DNA of 64,000 nt from Sphingosinicella humi (GCF_003129465.1 NZ_QFFF01000001.1:1969501-2033500), one strand, 5' to 3'. Shown: positions 1-8,983, numbered from the stretch's first letter. Notes: generated by a model not told the origin, from the sequence alone. Made by a program: numbers and translations.

Positions 1-32
1 GCGGCACCCCGACGTCCGCTCGCCGTCTCCGC

Positions 33-380
33 TCAGGGCTTTGCGGCGCCGTTCCGGGCCTTGCCGGCGAGGAGCTCGTCGCGCAGCGCCTTGCCCATCG
101 CGCCCGCCGCCGCCTTGGCCGCGGCCTTGGCACGGCCAGCCTTCGCGGCCGCGGCCGCGTCCTTGACTTCCTCGCCCAATTCCCGGGCGGCGTCGCGAAG
201 CTTCCTGTCGCCGGTCAGCGCGGCGGCGGCGGCGAGCAGGCCGGCGGCGACGACGTCGCTGATCACCGGATGCTCGACGGCGAGCTTCAGCGCCTTGTTG
301 CCGGCCTTGCGGGCCTGCTTCGGGATCTTCACGCCGCCGATCTTCTTGGGGATCTTCGGCTTCTTCGATTTCTTGGCCAT
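33..380 (-). CDS. Small lysine/alanine-rich basic protein, function unknown
   Basis: A 115-residue protein. The first 30 residues are crowded with lysine and proline (MAKKSKKPKIPKKIGGVKIP). A short hydrophobic alanine/leucine stretch follows near residues 43-58, and the C-terminal half is an Ala/Lys/Arg helix like the tails of histone H1-like proteins. The reading frame stays open upstream to position 575, but the ATG at 380 gives the natural lysine-rich N-terminus, and a longer start would overlap the Mur ligase gene. No enzymatic motif is seen. A nucleoid-associated or membrane-proximal role is conceivable but is only inference from composition. Confidence 0.6.
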   Translation of the reverse strand: MAKKSKKPKIPKKIGGVKIPKQARKAGNKALKLAVEHPVISDVVAAGLLAAAAALTGDRKLRDAARELGEEVKDAAAAAKAGRAKAAAKAAAGAMGKALRDELLAGKARNGAAKP

Positions 381-429
381 GAATCGCTCCACTGTCTTAG
401 ATGGATAATACACAGCCGATGCGCTCGCG

Positions 430-1842
430 CTAGTCCTTCTTTGGCTGGAGCCGTTCGAGGAGGCTGACGGCGAATTCAGACAGCGTGTCGTCGCGCGCGC
501 CCATGACGACGATACGGTCGCCGGGCCGGGCGAGGGACAGGAGGCGTTCGGCGGCGGTCGGGCGGTCGCCGACATATTCCGCCGTGCGGCCGGTGGCGAG
601 CACTCCGGCGACGATGTCCTCGCTGCCGACGGAGCGTTCGACGGTGCCGCCGAAATAGGCCGGGTCCGGCATCAGCAGCACGTCCTCGGCGGCGAGATTA
701 TGCGCGAAGCCGTCGATCAGCTCCCGTCCCATCTTCTGGAGCGGTCCATAGCCGTGCGGCTGGAAGAAGATGAGCAGCCGGCCCGGAAAGGCGTGGAGCG
801 TCTTGAGGGTCGCGGCGATCTTGTCGGGGTTGTGGCCGAAATCGTCGATGACGGTGACGCCGTGGCGCGTGCCGACGATGTCGAAGCGGCGGCGAAGGCC
901 GGTGAAGCCGGAAAGCGCCGCCGCGGCCGGGCCGAGGTCGAGGCCGAGGGCGCGCACCGCGGCGAGGGCGGCGAGGGCATTCTCGGCATTGTGGCGGCCG
1001 GGGACGGCGAGGCGCACCGGAACGGTCTCGCCGGTTCGCCGCTCCGTCACGTCGAAGCTGATGGCGAGCGGCTCCTCGCGGACGTTGCTGCCGAGGAGAT
1101 CGGCATCCGCCTCCTCGAAGGCCACCGTGATGACCTTTTCGGCGGGAAGAAGGGCGGCGAGCAGGCGGGTCTCGTCATCATCCAGGTTGAGCACCGCGGA
1201 CTCGGCCTTGCCGACGAAGTCGCGGAACAGGGTGCGGAGCTCGTCGAGCGACTTGTGGTCGAGGGTGATGTTGTTGAGGACGGCGATGCGCGGCTCGTAG
1301 AGCGCGATCGAGCCGTCGCTCTCGTCCACCTCGCTGACGAAGATGTCGCCGCCGCCGACGAGCGCGCTGGCGAAGGGGGTCTCCGGCGTCACGAAATTCT
1401 TCATGACCGCGCCGTTCATCACCGTCGGCGCCTTGCCGAGGCTGTGGAGAATCCAGCCGATCATCCCCGTCGTCGTCGATTTGCCGCTGGTGCCGCCGAC
1501 GGCGATGCCGCTCGGGGCCGCATTGAACAGGCGGGCGAGGAGCTGCGGTCGGGTGATATGCTCGGCGCCGAGGCGGCGGGCGGCCTGCACGTCCGGCACC
1601 GTCTCCTCGACGGCGGCGGAGGTGACCAGCAGCTGGTCCGCGCGGGTAAGGCCGCTGCCATCCTGCGGGAAGAGCGCGATGCCGTGGTCCTTCAGGAAGT
1701 CGAACTTCGGCGCGAGCCGTCCCTGGTCGAGCGCCCGGTCGGAGCCGGCGACCTCGTGGCCCTGCGCGCGGACGATGCAGGCGAGGGGGAGCATGCCGCT
1801 CCCGCCGATGCCGCAGAAGAAATAGGGTTTGGCCTCGTTCAT
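430..1842 (-). CDS. Divergent Mur ligase (MurC/Mpl-like), probable murein-peptide recycling ligase
   Basis: The protein has 470 residues and the three-domain Mur ligase plan. The N-terminus carries a Rossmann-type GIGGSGM loop as in MurC. The ATP-binding P-loop is GTSGKST at about residues 117-123, where MurC and Mpl normally have GTHGKTT. Downstream are SEVDESDGS, the NITLDH metal-site region and [10 protein letters not shown], corresponding to DDYGHHP in MurC. A canonical murC (57732-59144) exists in the dcw cluster, so this is a paralogue. It lies 51 bp from, and divergent to, an LD-carboxypeptidase. Mpl joins recycled tripeptide to UDP-MurNAc and LdcA makes that tripeptide, so an Mpl-type role is inferred. 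Exact substrate is unknown. Confidence 0.8.
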   Translation of the reverse strand: MNEAKPYFFCGIGGSGMLPLACIVRAQGHEVAGSDRALDQGRLAPKFDFLKDHGIALFPQDGSGLTRADQLLVTSAAVEETVPDVQAARRLGAEHITRPQLLARLFNAAPSGIAVGGTSGKSTTTGMIGWILHSLGKAPTVMNGAVMKNFVTPETPFASALVGGGDIFVSEVDESDGSIALYEPRIAVLNNITLDHKSLDELRTLFRDFVGKAESAVLNLDDDETRLLAALLPAEKVITVAFEEADADLLGSNVREEPLAISFDVTERRTGETVPVRLAVPGRHNAENALAALAAVRALGLDLGPAAAALSGFTGLRRRFDIVGTRHGVTVIDDFGHNPDKIAATLKTLHAFPGRLLIFFQPHGYGPLQKMGRELIDGFAHNLAAEDVLLMPDPAYFGGTVERSVGSEDIVAGVLATGRTAEYVGDRPTAAERLLSLARPGDRIVVMGARDDTLSEFAVSLLERLQPKKD

Positions 1843-1893
1843 GCGCCAGCCCTATTGGGAAGCGTCGGGCATTTCAAACGAAGAGGAGCGGGG

Positions 1894-2700
1894 ATGCGGA
1901 TCGGAGTGGTGGCGCCCAGCACGCCGATCGAACGGACGGTCGCGGATCGGGTGACGGCGCTGGCGGAGGAGGCCGGCGCGGAAGTCCATTTCCACCCGCA
2001 ATGCTTCCTCGTCCACAAGCATTTCGCCGGCGAGGACCGTGTCCGGGCGGACGCGTTCGTCGAGGTCGCGAACGATCCGGGCTTCGACGCGCTCTGGTTC
2101 GCGCGCGGCGGCTATGGCTCCTGCCGGATCGCCGAGGATGTGTTGGCGCGGCTCGGCATCACCGCACGGGAGAAGGCCTATCTCGGCTACAGCGACGCGG
2201 GCTATCTGCTGGCGGGCCTCTACCACGCAGGCTTCGATCAGATCGCGCACGGGCCGATGCCGCAGGACGTGAAGCGCGACGGAGGTGAAGCCGCCGTGCT
2301 GCGCGCCCTTTCCTGGCTGGTCGATCGTTCTGTAGATGCGCTGGAGCCGAGCGTCGCCGAGGATGCGCGCCACGCCGCCTTCAATATCACCGTGTTCAGC
2401 CAGCTGCTCGGGACGCCGCTTCAGCCCGACCTCACGGATCATGTGCTGATGCTGGAGGAAGTCTCCGAGCACACCTATCGCACCGACCGATCGATGTTCC
2501 ACATCAGCAGCAACCCGGCGGTGCGGCGGGTCGCCGGCATTCGTCTCGGCCGCTGCAGCCTGGTGCCGGAGAACGATCCCGACTTCGGCGAGAGCGAGGA
2601 GGAGGTGGTCCGCCATTGGTGCGAACGGTCCGGCATCCCCTGGCTGGGGGTTGCCGACATCGGCCATGACGCGGACAACAAGGTCGTTCCCTTTGGATAA
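1894..2700 (+). CDS. LD-carboxypeptidase, peptidase family S66 (LdcA-like)
   Basis: A 268-residue cytoplasmic serine peptidase, which would remove the terminal D-Ala from murein tetrapeptide. It shows the family landmarks: RIGVVAPSTPI at the N-terminus, ARGGYGS, the nucleophile-serine motif GYSD, the LMLEEVSEHTYRTDR segment with the catalytic Glu region, and a C-terminal DIGHDADNKVVPFG with the catalytic His. The ATG at 1894 follows a GAGGAG ribosome-binding site. The frame is open for some 400 codons upstream, but only as an antisense shadow of the Mur ligase. It is slightly shorter than E. coli LdcA. The divergent Mur ligase neighbour supports a murein-recycling module. Confidence 0.85.
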   Translation: MRIGVVAPSTPIERTVADRVTALAEEAGAEVHFHPQCFLVHKHFAGEDRVRADAFVEVANDPGFDALWFARGGYGSCRIAEDVLARLGITAREKAYLGYSDAGYLLAGLYHAGFDQIAHGPMPQDVKRDGGEAAVLRALSWLVDRSVDALEPSVAEDARHAAFNITVFSQLLGTPLQPDLTDHVLMLEEVSEHTYRTDRSMFHISSNPAVRRVAGIRLGRCSLVPENDPDFGESEEEVVRHWCERSGIPWLGVADIGHDADNKVVPFG

Positions 2701-2779
2701 ATTGCCCGGTAACCCTTGTCGGCCATTGCAAAGGACGCGGGTTTGCGCTCTATCAGGAGCAAATCACAAGGAGGGCGTA

Positions 2780-3052
2780 ATGCTGGAACCGAAGAAAAGT
2801 GGGAATAATGCGTTGGCGCGGCCGATGAAGCCGTCCCCCGAGCTCGCGGCCATCACCGGCTCGGGCAACATCGCGCGCAGCGACGTCGTCAGCAAGATGT
2901 GGGATTATATCAAGAAGAACAACCTGCAGAACCCGCAGAACAAGCGGGAAATCATGGCCGACGCCAAGCTGAAGCCGATTTTCGGCGGCAAGGACAAGGT
3001 GTCGATGTTCGAGATGAACAAGCATCTGTCGAACCACCTCAGCCAGCCCTGA
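2780..3052 (+). CDS. SWIB/MDM2 domain protein
   Basis: A 90-residue protein that is nearly all one SWIB domain: a short basic leader, then LAAITGSGNIARSDVVSKMW, DYIKKNNLQNPQNKREI, and a C-terminal LKPIFGGKDKVSMFEMNKHL. These are the conserved helices of the SWIB/MDM2 fold, best known from eukaryotic chromatin remodellers and also found in Chlamydia and some other bacteria. The ATG at 2780 follows a strong AAGGAGGG site. Rho-independent terminator 3087-3122 closes the gene, so it is probably monocistronic. A DNA-topology or nucleoid role is suggested in the literature but is not shown by this sequence. Confidence 0.85.
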   Translation: MLEPKKSGNNALARPMKPSPELAAITGSGNIARSDVVSKMWDYIKKNNLQNPQNKREIMADAKLKPIFGGKDKVSMFEMNKHLSNHLSQP

Positions 3053-3086
3053 TCTAAACGGTCACCCGTCTAAGCGGGGGACAAGG

Positions 3087-3122
3087 AAGGCGGGTCGCCC
3101 TGTGAGGCGGCTCGCCTTTTTC
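3087..3122 (+). terminator. Rho-independent terminator after the SWIB gene
   Basis: A 13-bp stem (arms 3087-3099 and 3106-3118, with two G-T pairs) is followed by a run of T at 3117-3121. It lies 35 bp after the SWIB stop codon. Confidence 0.8.
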
Positions 3123-3138
3123 ATGAGCGACGAGTCCG

Positions 3139-3214
3139 CGTCATTGCGAGGAGCGAAGCGACGAAGCAATCCAGTTGAGCCAGCCTGGATTGCTTCGCTG
3201 CGCTCGCAATGACG
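3139..3214. repeat. Interspersed palindromic repeat between convergent genes
   Basis: The outer arms CGTCATTGCGAG and GAAGCAATCCAG on the left are mirrored by CTGGATTGCTTC and CTCGCAATGACG on the right. The left arm carries six extra bases, so the dyad is imperfect. It sits between the convergent SWIB and extensin-like genes. Repeats of this wording are, to my knowledge, widespread in alphaproteobacterial genomes. No second copy was noticed in this window. Confidence 0.75.
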
Positions 3215-3223
3215 AAAACGGAC

Positions 3224-3949
3224 TTAGCTGCACGCCCGCCAGCCCATCTCGCCGCGCGCCGCCTGGTCGAGATGTAGATGATCGCGATGGGCGGCGTTGT
3301 AGTCGGGCGAAAGAACGGTGGCGAACAGGTCGCAGGCGCCGTCGCGCACGTCGTCCAGAAAGGCGGACTTGGGCCCGCCGTCGTCCCAATCTCTCAGCAC
3401 CGAGATCCGGGTGCCGTCCTCCAGGCTGAAACCGGCGATATCGATGGCGTCGGCGGTGGCGTGCTCGCTCCACCGGCCTTTGTCGCGCCCGTAGAGGCGG
3501 CGGCAGCTGTAACTTCCCAGATGGTCGATGGTGGCGACCGTCTGCCCGAAATGATCGAGCGCGGCGGGCTGGACGACGTGCCATTCCCATAGCGCCAAGG
3601 CGGCGGCGACGGGGCAGCTCGTGCCGAGGCCGGCGGGGCGGTACTCGATTTCGAGGGCGCCGCCGGTGAGGCGTACCGCATCGCCATAGCCGCATTGGGC
3701 GTCCGTTCGGCGGGGCGGAAGCGCGGTGAATTCGATTCCGGCACGGTCCAGAAGAGTGCGGCATTGTTCGGCATCATCGCCGAGCCCCGCCAGCTTGCGG
3801 CCGGTGAAGGCGCCGACCGGCTGGCTGAGGTCGAGCGGAGTCCAGGGGAGGTCCTCGGGGTGATTGCGGGCCCAGCCGTAGAAAAGCATTCCGGCAAAGG
3901 CGAGCAGGCCGAGAACAAGCAGCGTCTTGAGGATACGGAGCGGGCGCAT
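3224..3949 (-). CDS. Extensin-like C-terminal domain protein, membrane-anchored
   Basis: A 241-residue protein with an N-terminal hydrophobic segment at about residues 9-27 (signal anchor or signal peptide), then an extensin-like C-terminal domain. Landmarks are SCPVAAALALWEWHVVQPAA, SYSCRRLYGR, SEHATADAIDIAGF, FLDDVRDGACDLFATVLSP and HRDHLHLD. The conserved SEH, D and HxxHxH-type residues resemble those of D,D-peptidase-like murein hydrolases, so a periplasmic wall-related activity is plausible but unproven. The gene is convergent with the SWIB gene, with a palindromic repeat between them, and follows the NUDIX gene on the same strand after a 40-bp gap. Confidence 0.8.
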   Translation of the reverse strand: MRPLRILKTLLVLGLLAFAGMLFYGWARNHPEDLPWTPLDLSQPVGAFTGRKLAGLGDDAEQCRTLLDRAGIEFTALPPRRTDAQCGYGDAVRLTGGALEIEYRPAGLGTSCPVAAALALWEWHVVQPAALDHFGQTVATIDHLGSYSCRRLYGRDKGRWSEHATADAIDIAGFSLEDGTRISVLRDWDDGGPKSAFLDDVRDGACDLFATVLSPDYNAAHRDHLHLDQAARGEMGWRACS

Positions 3950-3989
3950 GCCAAGCGCGACGCATGAACGGCGGCCGGGGTTGCGTCGC

Positions 3990-4745
3990 TCAGGTTCGCC
4001 GGGCGGTTTCCAGCCGTTCCGCCGTCACCGGATAGCCCGCGTCGTCGGGGATGCAGAGCCACTGCTCGCCGCCGCGCTGCTCGATCCAGGGGACGATGGT
4101 TTCGACCGGATGGCGGATGGCGTCGGCGCGGGCTTCGACGATGTCGGCGAAGCGGGCAAGGCGTTCGAGGTTGCGCCGCGTCGGAAAGATGATGCGGGCG
4201 CGGCCGCTGTCCGCCTCCGCCAGCACTTCCTGGGCGCTCGCCCACAGGGTCCGCGTGGCCTCGGCTTCGGCCGCCGTGGCGTGCGCGCCCCGGGGCGCCT
4301 CGGCGACGAAGAAGAGCGCGTCGAAGCGCCGCGTCTCGCGAAAGGTGGGGCACCAGCGGGCGAACGGCGTCAGCGCTTCCAGGTCCAGGCGGAGCGAGTG
4401 GCGCTCCAGCAGCTCGGCGAAGGGTGCGCCGGCCTCCAGCGCATGCCTGATCTCGGCCGCCAGCTCGGCGTCGGGCAGGGGATCGAGCGCAGGGGCGATT
4501 CCGGTTTCCTCGATCGTCTCGCGGATGGCGGCGATGCGCGCGGCGGCGTGGTCGATGCCGCCGCCGACGGCCGCGGCCAGTTCATGGTCCTCGGGGTCGA
4601 TCCGCCCACCGGGAAACACCAGGGCGCCGGCGGCGAAGGCCATGCTCTGCACCCGCTCCATCATCAGCAGCTCGGGCGGCCCGGCTTCCGCCGGACGCAA
4701 CAGGATGAGGGTCGATGCCGGGATGGCTTCGGGAAGATCGCTCAT
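3990..4745 (-). CDS. NUDIX hydrolase
   Basis: A 251-residue protein with a NUDIX box split by an insertion: FPGGRIDPED, then about 17 residues, then AAIRETIEETGI, which carries the metal-binding RExxEE core. This long-spacer form resembles the NUDT19/RP2-type subgroup, whose members cleave nucleotide-containing substrates such as CoA derivatives. The substrate here cannot be read from the sequence. The conserved FARWCPTFRETRRFDALFF follows the box. It lies between fumC and the extensin-like gene on the same strand, 49 bp after fumC, so the three may be co-transcribed. Confidence 0.85.
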   Translation of the reverse strand: MSDLPEAIPASTLILLRPAEAGPPELLMMERVQSMAFAAGALVFPGGRIDPEDHELAAAVGGGIDHAAARIAAIRETIEETGIAPALDPLPDAELAAEIRHALEAGAPFAELLERHSLRLDLEALTPFARWCPTFRETRRFDALFFVAEAPRGAHATAAEAEATRTLWASAQEVLAEADSGRARIIFPTRRNLERLARFADIVEARADAIRHPVETIVPWIEQRGGEQWLCIPDDAGYPVTAERLETARRT

Positions 4746-4794
4746 GCCGACCCGCCAGCCGAAGCCAGGAAATGGAGGCAGAAAAATGTCATGA

Positions 4795-6189
4795 TCACCG
4801 CCCGAGCATCGTCTCCGGGCGCACGACGGCGTCGAACCGCTCTTCGCTGATCAGCTTCAGCTCCAGGCCGGCCTCCTTCAGCGTCAGGCCATGCTCATGG
4901 GCGTATTTGGCGATCTTGGCGGCATCGTCGTAGCCGATCTCCGGCGTCAGGGCGGTGACGAGCATCAAGGAGCGATTGACCAACTCGGAGATGCGCCGCT
5001 CGTCCGGCTTGATGCCGTCGAGGCAGCGTTCGGTGAAGCTCTCCATCCCCACCGACAGAAGCTCGATCGAGCGCAGCACATTGGCGCCGATCAGCGGCTT
5101 GAAGACGTTGAGCTCGAGATGGCCCTGCAGGCCGCCAATGGTGACGGCGACATGATTGCCCATCACCTGGGCGGCGACCATGGTCAGCATCTCCGCCTGG
5201 GTGGGATTGACCTTGCCGGGCATGATCGAGCTGCCCGGCTCATTCTCCGGCAGCTTCAGCTCCCCGAGGCCGCAGCGCGGGCCCGAGCCCATGAGGCGGA
5301 TGTCGTTGGCGATCTTGGTGAGCGACACGGCGATGACGTTGAGCACGCCCGAAAGCTCGACTAGCGTGTCATGGCTTGCCAGCGCTTCGAACTTGTTGGG
5401 CGCGGTCTCGAAGGGAAGCTGCGTCAGCTTCGCCATCTCGGCGGCGAATTCCTTGGCAAAACCCTCCGGCGCGTTGAGGCCGGTGCCGACGGCCGTGCCG
5501 CCCTGCGCCAGCCGGTGCAGGCGCGGCAACACCGCTTCGACCCGCGCGATGCCGTCGCTGAGCTGCGCGACGTAGCCTGAAAATTCCTGGCCGAGCGTCA
5601 GCGGCGTCGCGTCCTGGAGGTGGGTGCGGCCGATCTTGATGAGAGCGTCCCATGCCTTCGCCTGGGCGGCAAGCCGATCGTGCATCCTGCGCAAGGCGGG
5701 CAGCAGCCGTCGGTGGGTCGCGCGCGCGGCGGCGACGTGCATGGCGGTGGGAAAGCTGTCGTTCGATGACTGGCTGCGGTTCACATGATCGTTGGGGTGG
5801 ACCGGGCTCTTGCCGCCGCGCTGGCCGGTGAGCATCTCGTTGGCTCGGCCGGCGATCACTTCATTGGCGTTCATGTTGGATTGCGTGCCGGACCCGGTCT
5901 GCCAGATGACGAGCGGGAACTGGTCGTCGAGCGCGCCGGCCGCTACCTCGCCGGCCGCTTGCTGGATGGCTTCCGCCAGCTCCGCGTCGAGAATGCCGAT
6001 GCGGGCGTTCACCCGCGCCGCCGCCTGCTTCACCAGACCGAGGGCGTGGACGATTTCCGCCGGCATCGCCTCGCGCAGGCCGAAAGGGAAATTGTCGATC
6101 GAGCGCTGCGTCTGCGCGCCCCAATAGGTGTCTGCGGGGACCTCGACAGGGCCGAAGCTGTCGGTCTCGGTGCGGGTCGTGGACGTCAT
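4795..6189 (-). CDS. fumC: Fumarate hydratase class II
   Basis: This 464-residue cytoplasmic TCA-cycle enzyme interconverts fumarate and malate without an iron-sulfur cluster. Landmarks are the [15 protein letters not shown]-terminus, [35 protein letters not shown], the [16 protein letters not shown] segment and the superfamily signature [16 protein letters not shown]. Length equals that of E. coli FumC (about 467 residues). The ATG at 6189 follows GAGGAGGGG. A palindromic repeat lies between it and sspB upstream. Confidence 0.97.
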   Translation of the reverse strand: MTSTTRTETDSFGPVEVPADTYWGAQTQRSIDNFPFGLREAMPAEIVHALGLVKQAAARVNARIGILDAELAEAIQQAAGEVAAGALDDQFPLVIWQTGSGTQSNMNANEVIAGRANEMLTGQRGGKSPVHPNDHVNRSQSSNDSFPTAMHVAAARATHRRLLPALRRMHDRLAAQAKAWDALIKIGRTHLQDATPLTLGQEFSGYVAQLSDGIARVEAVLPRLHRLAQGGTAVGTGLNAPEGFAKEFAAEMAKLTQLPFETAPNKFEALASHDTLVELSGVLNVIAVSLTKIANDIRLMGSGPRCGLGELKLPENEPGSSIMPGKVNPTQAEMLTMVAAQVMGNHVAVTIGGLQGHLELNVFKPLIGANVLRSIELLSVGMESFTERCLDGIKPDERRISELVNRSLMLVTALTPEIGYDDAAKIAKYAHEHGLTLKEAGLELKLISEERFDAVVRPETMLGR

Positions 6190-6202
6190 TCCTGCCCCTC
6201 CT

Positions 6203-6286
6203 CGTCATGCTGAACCCGGTCCAGCATACATTTGTCGGCGCTCGAATGGGTGATCGGCTGAACCCCGACGCAAGTCCAGGGTGACG
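6203..6286. repeat. Imperfect inverted repeat between sspB and fumC
   Basis: The left end CGTCATGCTGAACC and the right end AGTCCAGGGTGACG are degenerate mirror images around about 55 bp of spacer. The wording matches a dispersed repeat I associate with sphingomonad genomes. Match quality is lower than for the other repeats here, so this is a moderate-confidence call. Confidence 0.45.
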
Positions 6287-6298
6287 CCATGGGAGGCG

Positions 6299-6781
6299 TC
6301 ACTTCTTCCGGCTGAAATCCACCGAGACGACGTTCGATCCGTCTTCCGCCGGCTCCTGGCCGGGGTGATCGTTCTCCGCTTGCTCATGCTCCTGAGCCCC
6401 TGCCTCCTCGGCCTGGGCGTGGAACTGAAGGGCAAAATTGACCGCCGGATCGACGAAGCCGGTGATGGCGGAGAAGGGAATGACAAGCTTGGCGGGCGCC
6501 TGGTTGAAGCTGAGGCCGACCTCGAAGCCGTCGTCGCGAACCTTGAGGTCCCAGAAACGGTTCTGGATGACGATCGTCATCTCGTCGGGAAAGCGTTCGG
6601 TGAGGTGCTTCGGAATCTCGACGCCGGCGGCGCCGGTCTTGAAGGTGATGTAGAAATGATGACCGCCGGGCAGGGCGCCGGTCGCCTCCACTTCGCCGAG
6701 CACGCGGCCGACCACGGCGCGCAGCGCCTCCTGGACGATTTCGTCATAGGGAATCAGGCTGTCGGGCGTCTCGTCACTCAT
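6299..6781 (-). CDS. sspB: ClpXP adaptor protein SspB
   Basis: A 160-residue protein of the alphaproteobacterial SspB type, which tethers ssrA-tagged and other substrates to the ClpXP protease. Landmarks are IPYDEIVQEALRAVVGRVL, HHFYITFKTGAAGVEIPKHL, RFPDEMTIVIQNRFWDLKV and the beta-strand FEVGLSFNQAPAKLVIPFSA. An acidic Gln/Glu-rich linker leads to the short C-terminal VVSVDFSRKK, which in this family docks on ClpX. I chose the ATG at 6781 (MSDETPDSL) over an upstream in-frame start because it matches the family N-terminus. No clear Shine-Dalgarno precedes it. Confidence 0.92.
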   Translation of the reverse strand: MSDETPDSLIPYDEIVQEALRAVVGRVLGEVEATGALPGGHHFYITFKTGAAGVEIPKHLTERFPDEMTIVIQNRFWDLKVRDDGFEVGLSFNQAPAKLVIPFSAITGFVDPAVNFALQFHAQAEEAGAQEHEQAENDHPGQEPAEDGSNVVSVDFSRKK

Positions 6782-6869
6782 GCGGCGACTCGTAACGCCG
6801 GCCGCGAGCCGGTCAAGCGCGTTGCGCGAGGCCCGGCTCAAAGGTTATCCCGGCGCGACGGAGGAAACC

Positions 6870-7247
6870 ATGCCGATCGACCCGACCCGCCCCTATGACG
6901 AAAACAACATCTTCGCCCGCATCCTGAGGGGCGAGCTGCCATGCTCCAAGGTCTATGAGGATGAGCATGTGCTTGCGTTCAACGACATCAATCCGCTCTC
7001 GCCGACCCACATCTTGGTGATTCCCAAGGGCGCCTATGTCTCGTGGGACGATTTTTCCGAGTGCGGGTCGGCTGAGGAGATCGCGGCGCTGGTTCGGGCC
7101 GTGGGGAAGATCGCGCGGGAGGCGGGGCTGGTCGAGCGCGGGTATCGCCTGCTCGCCAATGTCGGCCTCGAAAGCGGCCAGGAGGTTCCGCACCTCCACG
7201 TCCATATCTTCGCCGGCAAGCCCTTGGGGCCCATGCTGGCACGCTAA
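6870..7247 (+). CDS. HIT-family nucleotide-binding protein (HinT-like)
   Basis: A 125-residue histidine-triad protein. The active-site motif HLHVHIFAG sits near the C-terminus, preceded by NVGLESGQEVP, and the N-terminus has DENNIFARILRGELPCSKVYEDE as in HinT. HinT-type proteins hydrolyse purine nucleoside phosphoramidates. The ATG at 6870 follows GGAGGA, and the frame is open further upstream only as antisense of sspB. It is divergent from sspB, with 88 bp between the two starts. Confidence 0.93.
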   Translation: MPIDPTRPYDENNIFARILRGELPCSKVYEDEHVLAFNDINPLSPTHILVIPKGAYVSWDDFSECGSAEEIAALVRAVGKIAREAGLVERGYRLLANVGLESGQEVPHLHVHIFAGKPLGPMLAR

Positions 7248-7360
7248 GCGGCGGATTTCGCGATTATCTCTATTGCGCCTCGCCGATTAGCCTTTAGGTT
7301 CCGCCCCAAAATGGAAGCCAACGGGCTCGACCGGACCGGTATAGTTTCAAGGGGAAGAAC

Positions 7361-8926
7361 ATGATCTTTGGGCGCGTCAAGCCACTAGACGCCATTCTCG
7401 CGACTGCCGAGAAGAAATCGCTGCACCGCTCGCTCGGTCCCGTTCAGCTGACCTTGCTCGGCGTTGGAGCGATCATCGGCACCGGCATCTTCGTGCTGAC
7501 CGCGTCAGCGGCGCAATATGCCGGGCCGGGCATGATGGTCAGCTTCATCATCGCCGGCTTCGTCTGCGCGGTCGCGGCCCTGTGCTACTCCGAGCTGTCG
7601 TCGATGGTGCCGGTGTCCGGCTCCGCCTACACCTATACCTACGCCGTCATGGGCGAACTCCTCGCCTGGATGGTCGGCTGGGCGCTGATCCTCGAATATG
7701 CCGTCGCCGCCTCGGCGGTGTCGGTCGGCTGGTCGGGTTATTTCGTCGGTCTGCTCGACAGCTCGCTCGGCATCGTCATCCCGTCCGACTTCGCCAATGG
7801 TCCGGATGCGGGCGGCATCGTCAACATCCCGGCCCTCGTCATTGCCCTTCTGGTCACCTGGCTGCTGCTGATCGGCACGCGCGAGAGCGCCGCCGTCAAC
7901 GCCGTGCTGGTCGCCATCAAGGTGGTGGCGCTCACCGCCTTCATCGCCCTGTCGTTCCCGATGCTCGACGGCGCCAAGTTTGATCCCTTCATGCCGACGG
8001 GTGTCGGCGGCGTGCTCACCGGCGCGGCGGTGATCTTCTTCGCCTATGTCGGCTTCGACGCGGTCTCGACCGCGGCGGAGGAAACCAAGAATCCGCAACG
8101 GAACGTGCCCATCGGCCTCATCGGCTCGCTCGGGATCTGCACCATCTTCTACCTGCTGGTCGCGGCCGGCGCGATCGGCGCCTATGGCGCGCAGCCGGTG
8201 CAGAGCCTCAGCGGCGAGTTCTTGATCTCGGGCAGCCCCGAGCTTGCTGAGCGTTGCAAGGCGATCATCGCCTCGGGCGCCGGCGAGCCGCTTGCCTGCT
8301 CGAACGAGGCGCTGGCCCATGTGCTCCGGGCGATCGGCTTTGAGTGGTTCGGCAACCTGATCGGTCTCGCCGCCTTCCTGGCGCTGCCGTCCGTCATCCT
8401 CATCATGCTGTTCGGCCAGACCCGCATCTTCTTCGTCATGTCGCGCGACGGGCTGCTTCCGGAGAAGCTGTCGGCCGTGCACCCGAAGTGGAAGACGCCC
8501 TATATCGTTACCATGATCACCGGCGTGTTCGTCGCCATCGCCGCGGCCTTCTTCCCGGTCGGACGCTTGGCGGAGGTGTCCAACTCGGGCACGCTCTTCG
8601 CCTTCTTCATGGTCTCGATCGCGGTGCTGATGCTGCGCAAGATCGATCCGGCCCGCCACCGCCCGTTCAGGACGCCGGCCGTGTGGATCATCGCGCCGCT
8701 CTCCGTGGTCGGCTGCGTCGGCCTCTATCTGTCGCTGCCGCTCGAGGCGATGCTTGTGCTGCCGATCTGGGGCGGCATCGGTCTCGTCGTCTACTTCCTC
8801 TACGGCCACCGGCGGAGCAACATCGCGCGCGGCATCATCGACGTCCACGAGGACGACGTCGACGCGCCGCCGCAGCCCGTCCCGCCGATGCCGGATGCGC
8901 ACACGCCCGGCTACAAGGACGCGTAA
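7361..8926 (+). CDS. APC-family amino acid permease (first of a tandem pair)
   Basis: A 521-residue inner-membrane protein with about 12 hydrophobic segments. The APC signature LLGVGAIIGTGIFVLT follows a short cytoplasmic N-terminus, and AEETKNPQRNVPIGLIGSL lies mid-protein, typical of YfnA/cationic-amino-acid-type transporters. A long loop near residues 285-320 carries two cysteines (ERCKAII, PLACSNE). The substrate is likely an amino acid taken up by proton symport, but which one is unknown. The start follows AAGGGGAAG. A Rho-independent terminator separates it from a close paralogue downstream. Confidence 0.9.
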   Translation: MIFGRVKPLDAILATAEKKSLHRSLGPVQLTLLGVGAIIGTGIFVLTASAAQYAGPGMMVSFIIAGFVCAVAALCYSELSSMVPVSGSAYTYTYAVMGELLAWMVGWALILEYAVAASAVSVGWSGYFVGLLDSSLGIVIPSDFANGPDAGGIVNIPALVIALLVTWLLLIGTRESAAVNAVLVAIKVVALTAFIALSFPMLDGAKFDPFMPTGVGGVLTGAAVIFFAYVGFDAVSTAAEETKNPQRNVPIGLIGSLGICTIFYLLVAAGAIGAYGAQPVQSLSGEFLISGSPELAERCKAIIASGAGEPLACSNEALAHVLRAIGFEWFGNLIGLAAFLALPSVILIMLFGQTRIFFVMSRDGLLPEKLSAVHPKWKTPYIVTMITGVFVAIAAAFFPVGRLAEVSNSGTLFAFFMVSIAVLMLRKIDPARHRPFRTPAVWIIAPLSVVGCVGLYLSLPLEAMLVLPIWGGIGLVVYFLYGHRRSNIARGIIDVHEDDVDAPPQPVPPMPDAHTPGYKDA

Positions 8927-8931
8927 AAAGG

Positions 8932-8957
8932 AAAGGGAGGCTTCGGCCTCCCTTTTT
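8932..8957 (+). terminator. Rho-independent terminator between the two APC permeases
   Basis: A 10-bp perfect stem (8932-8941 with 8946-8955), a TTCG tetraloop and a T-run to 8957. It begins 5 bp after the first permease stop codon and leaves 26 bp before the second permease ATG. Confidence 0.88.
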
Positions 8958-8983
8958 GCTGAGCCTCAAAGGGGAGCGCGATC

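Noticed and set aside
700-1893. Long upstream extension of the LD-carboxypeptidase frame
   Set aside because: It is antisense to the Mur ligase gene and has no family similarity; a good ribosome-binding site and the family N-terminus are at 1894.
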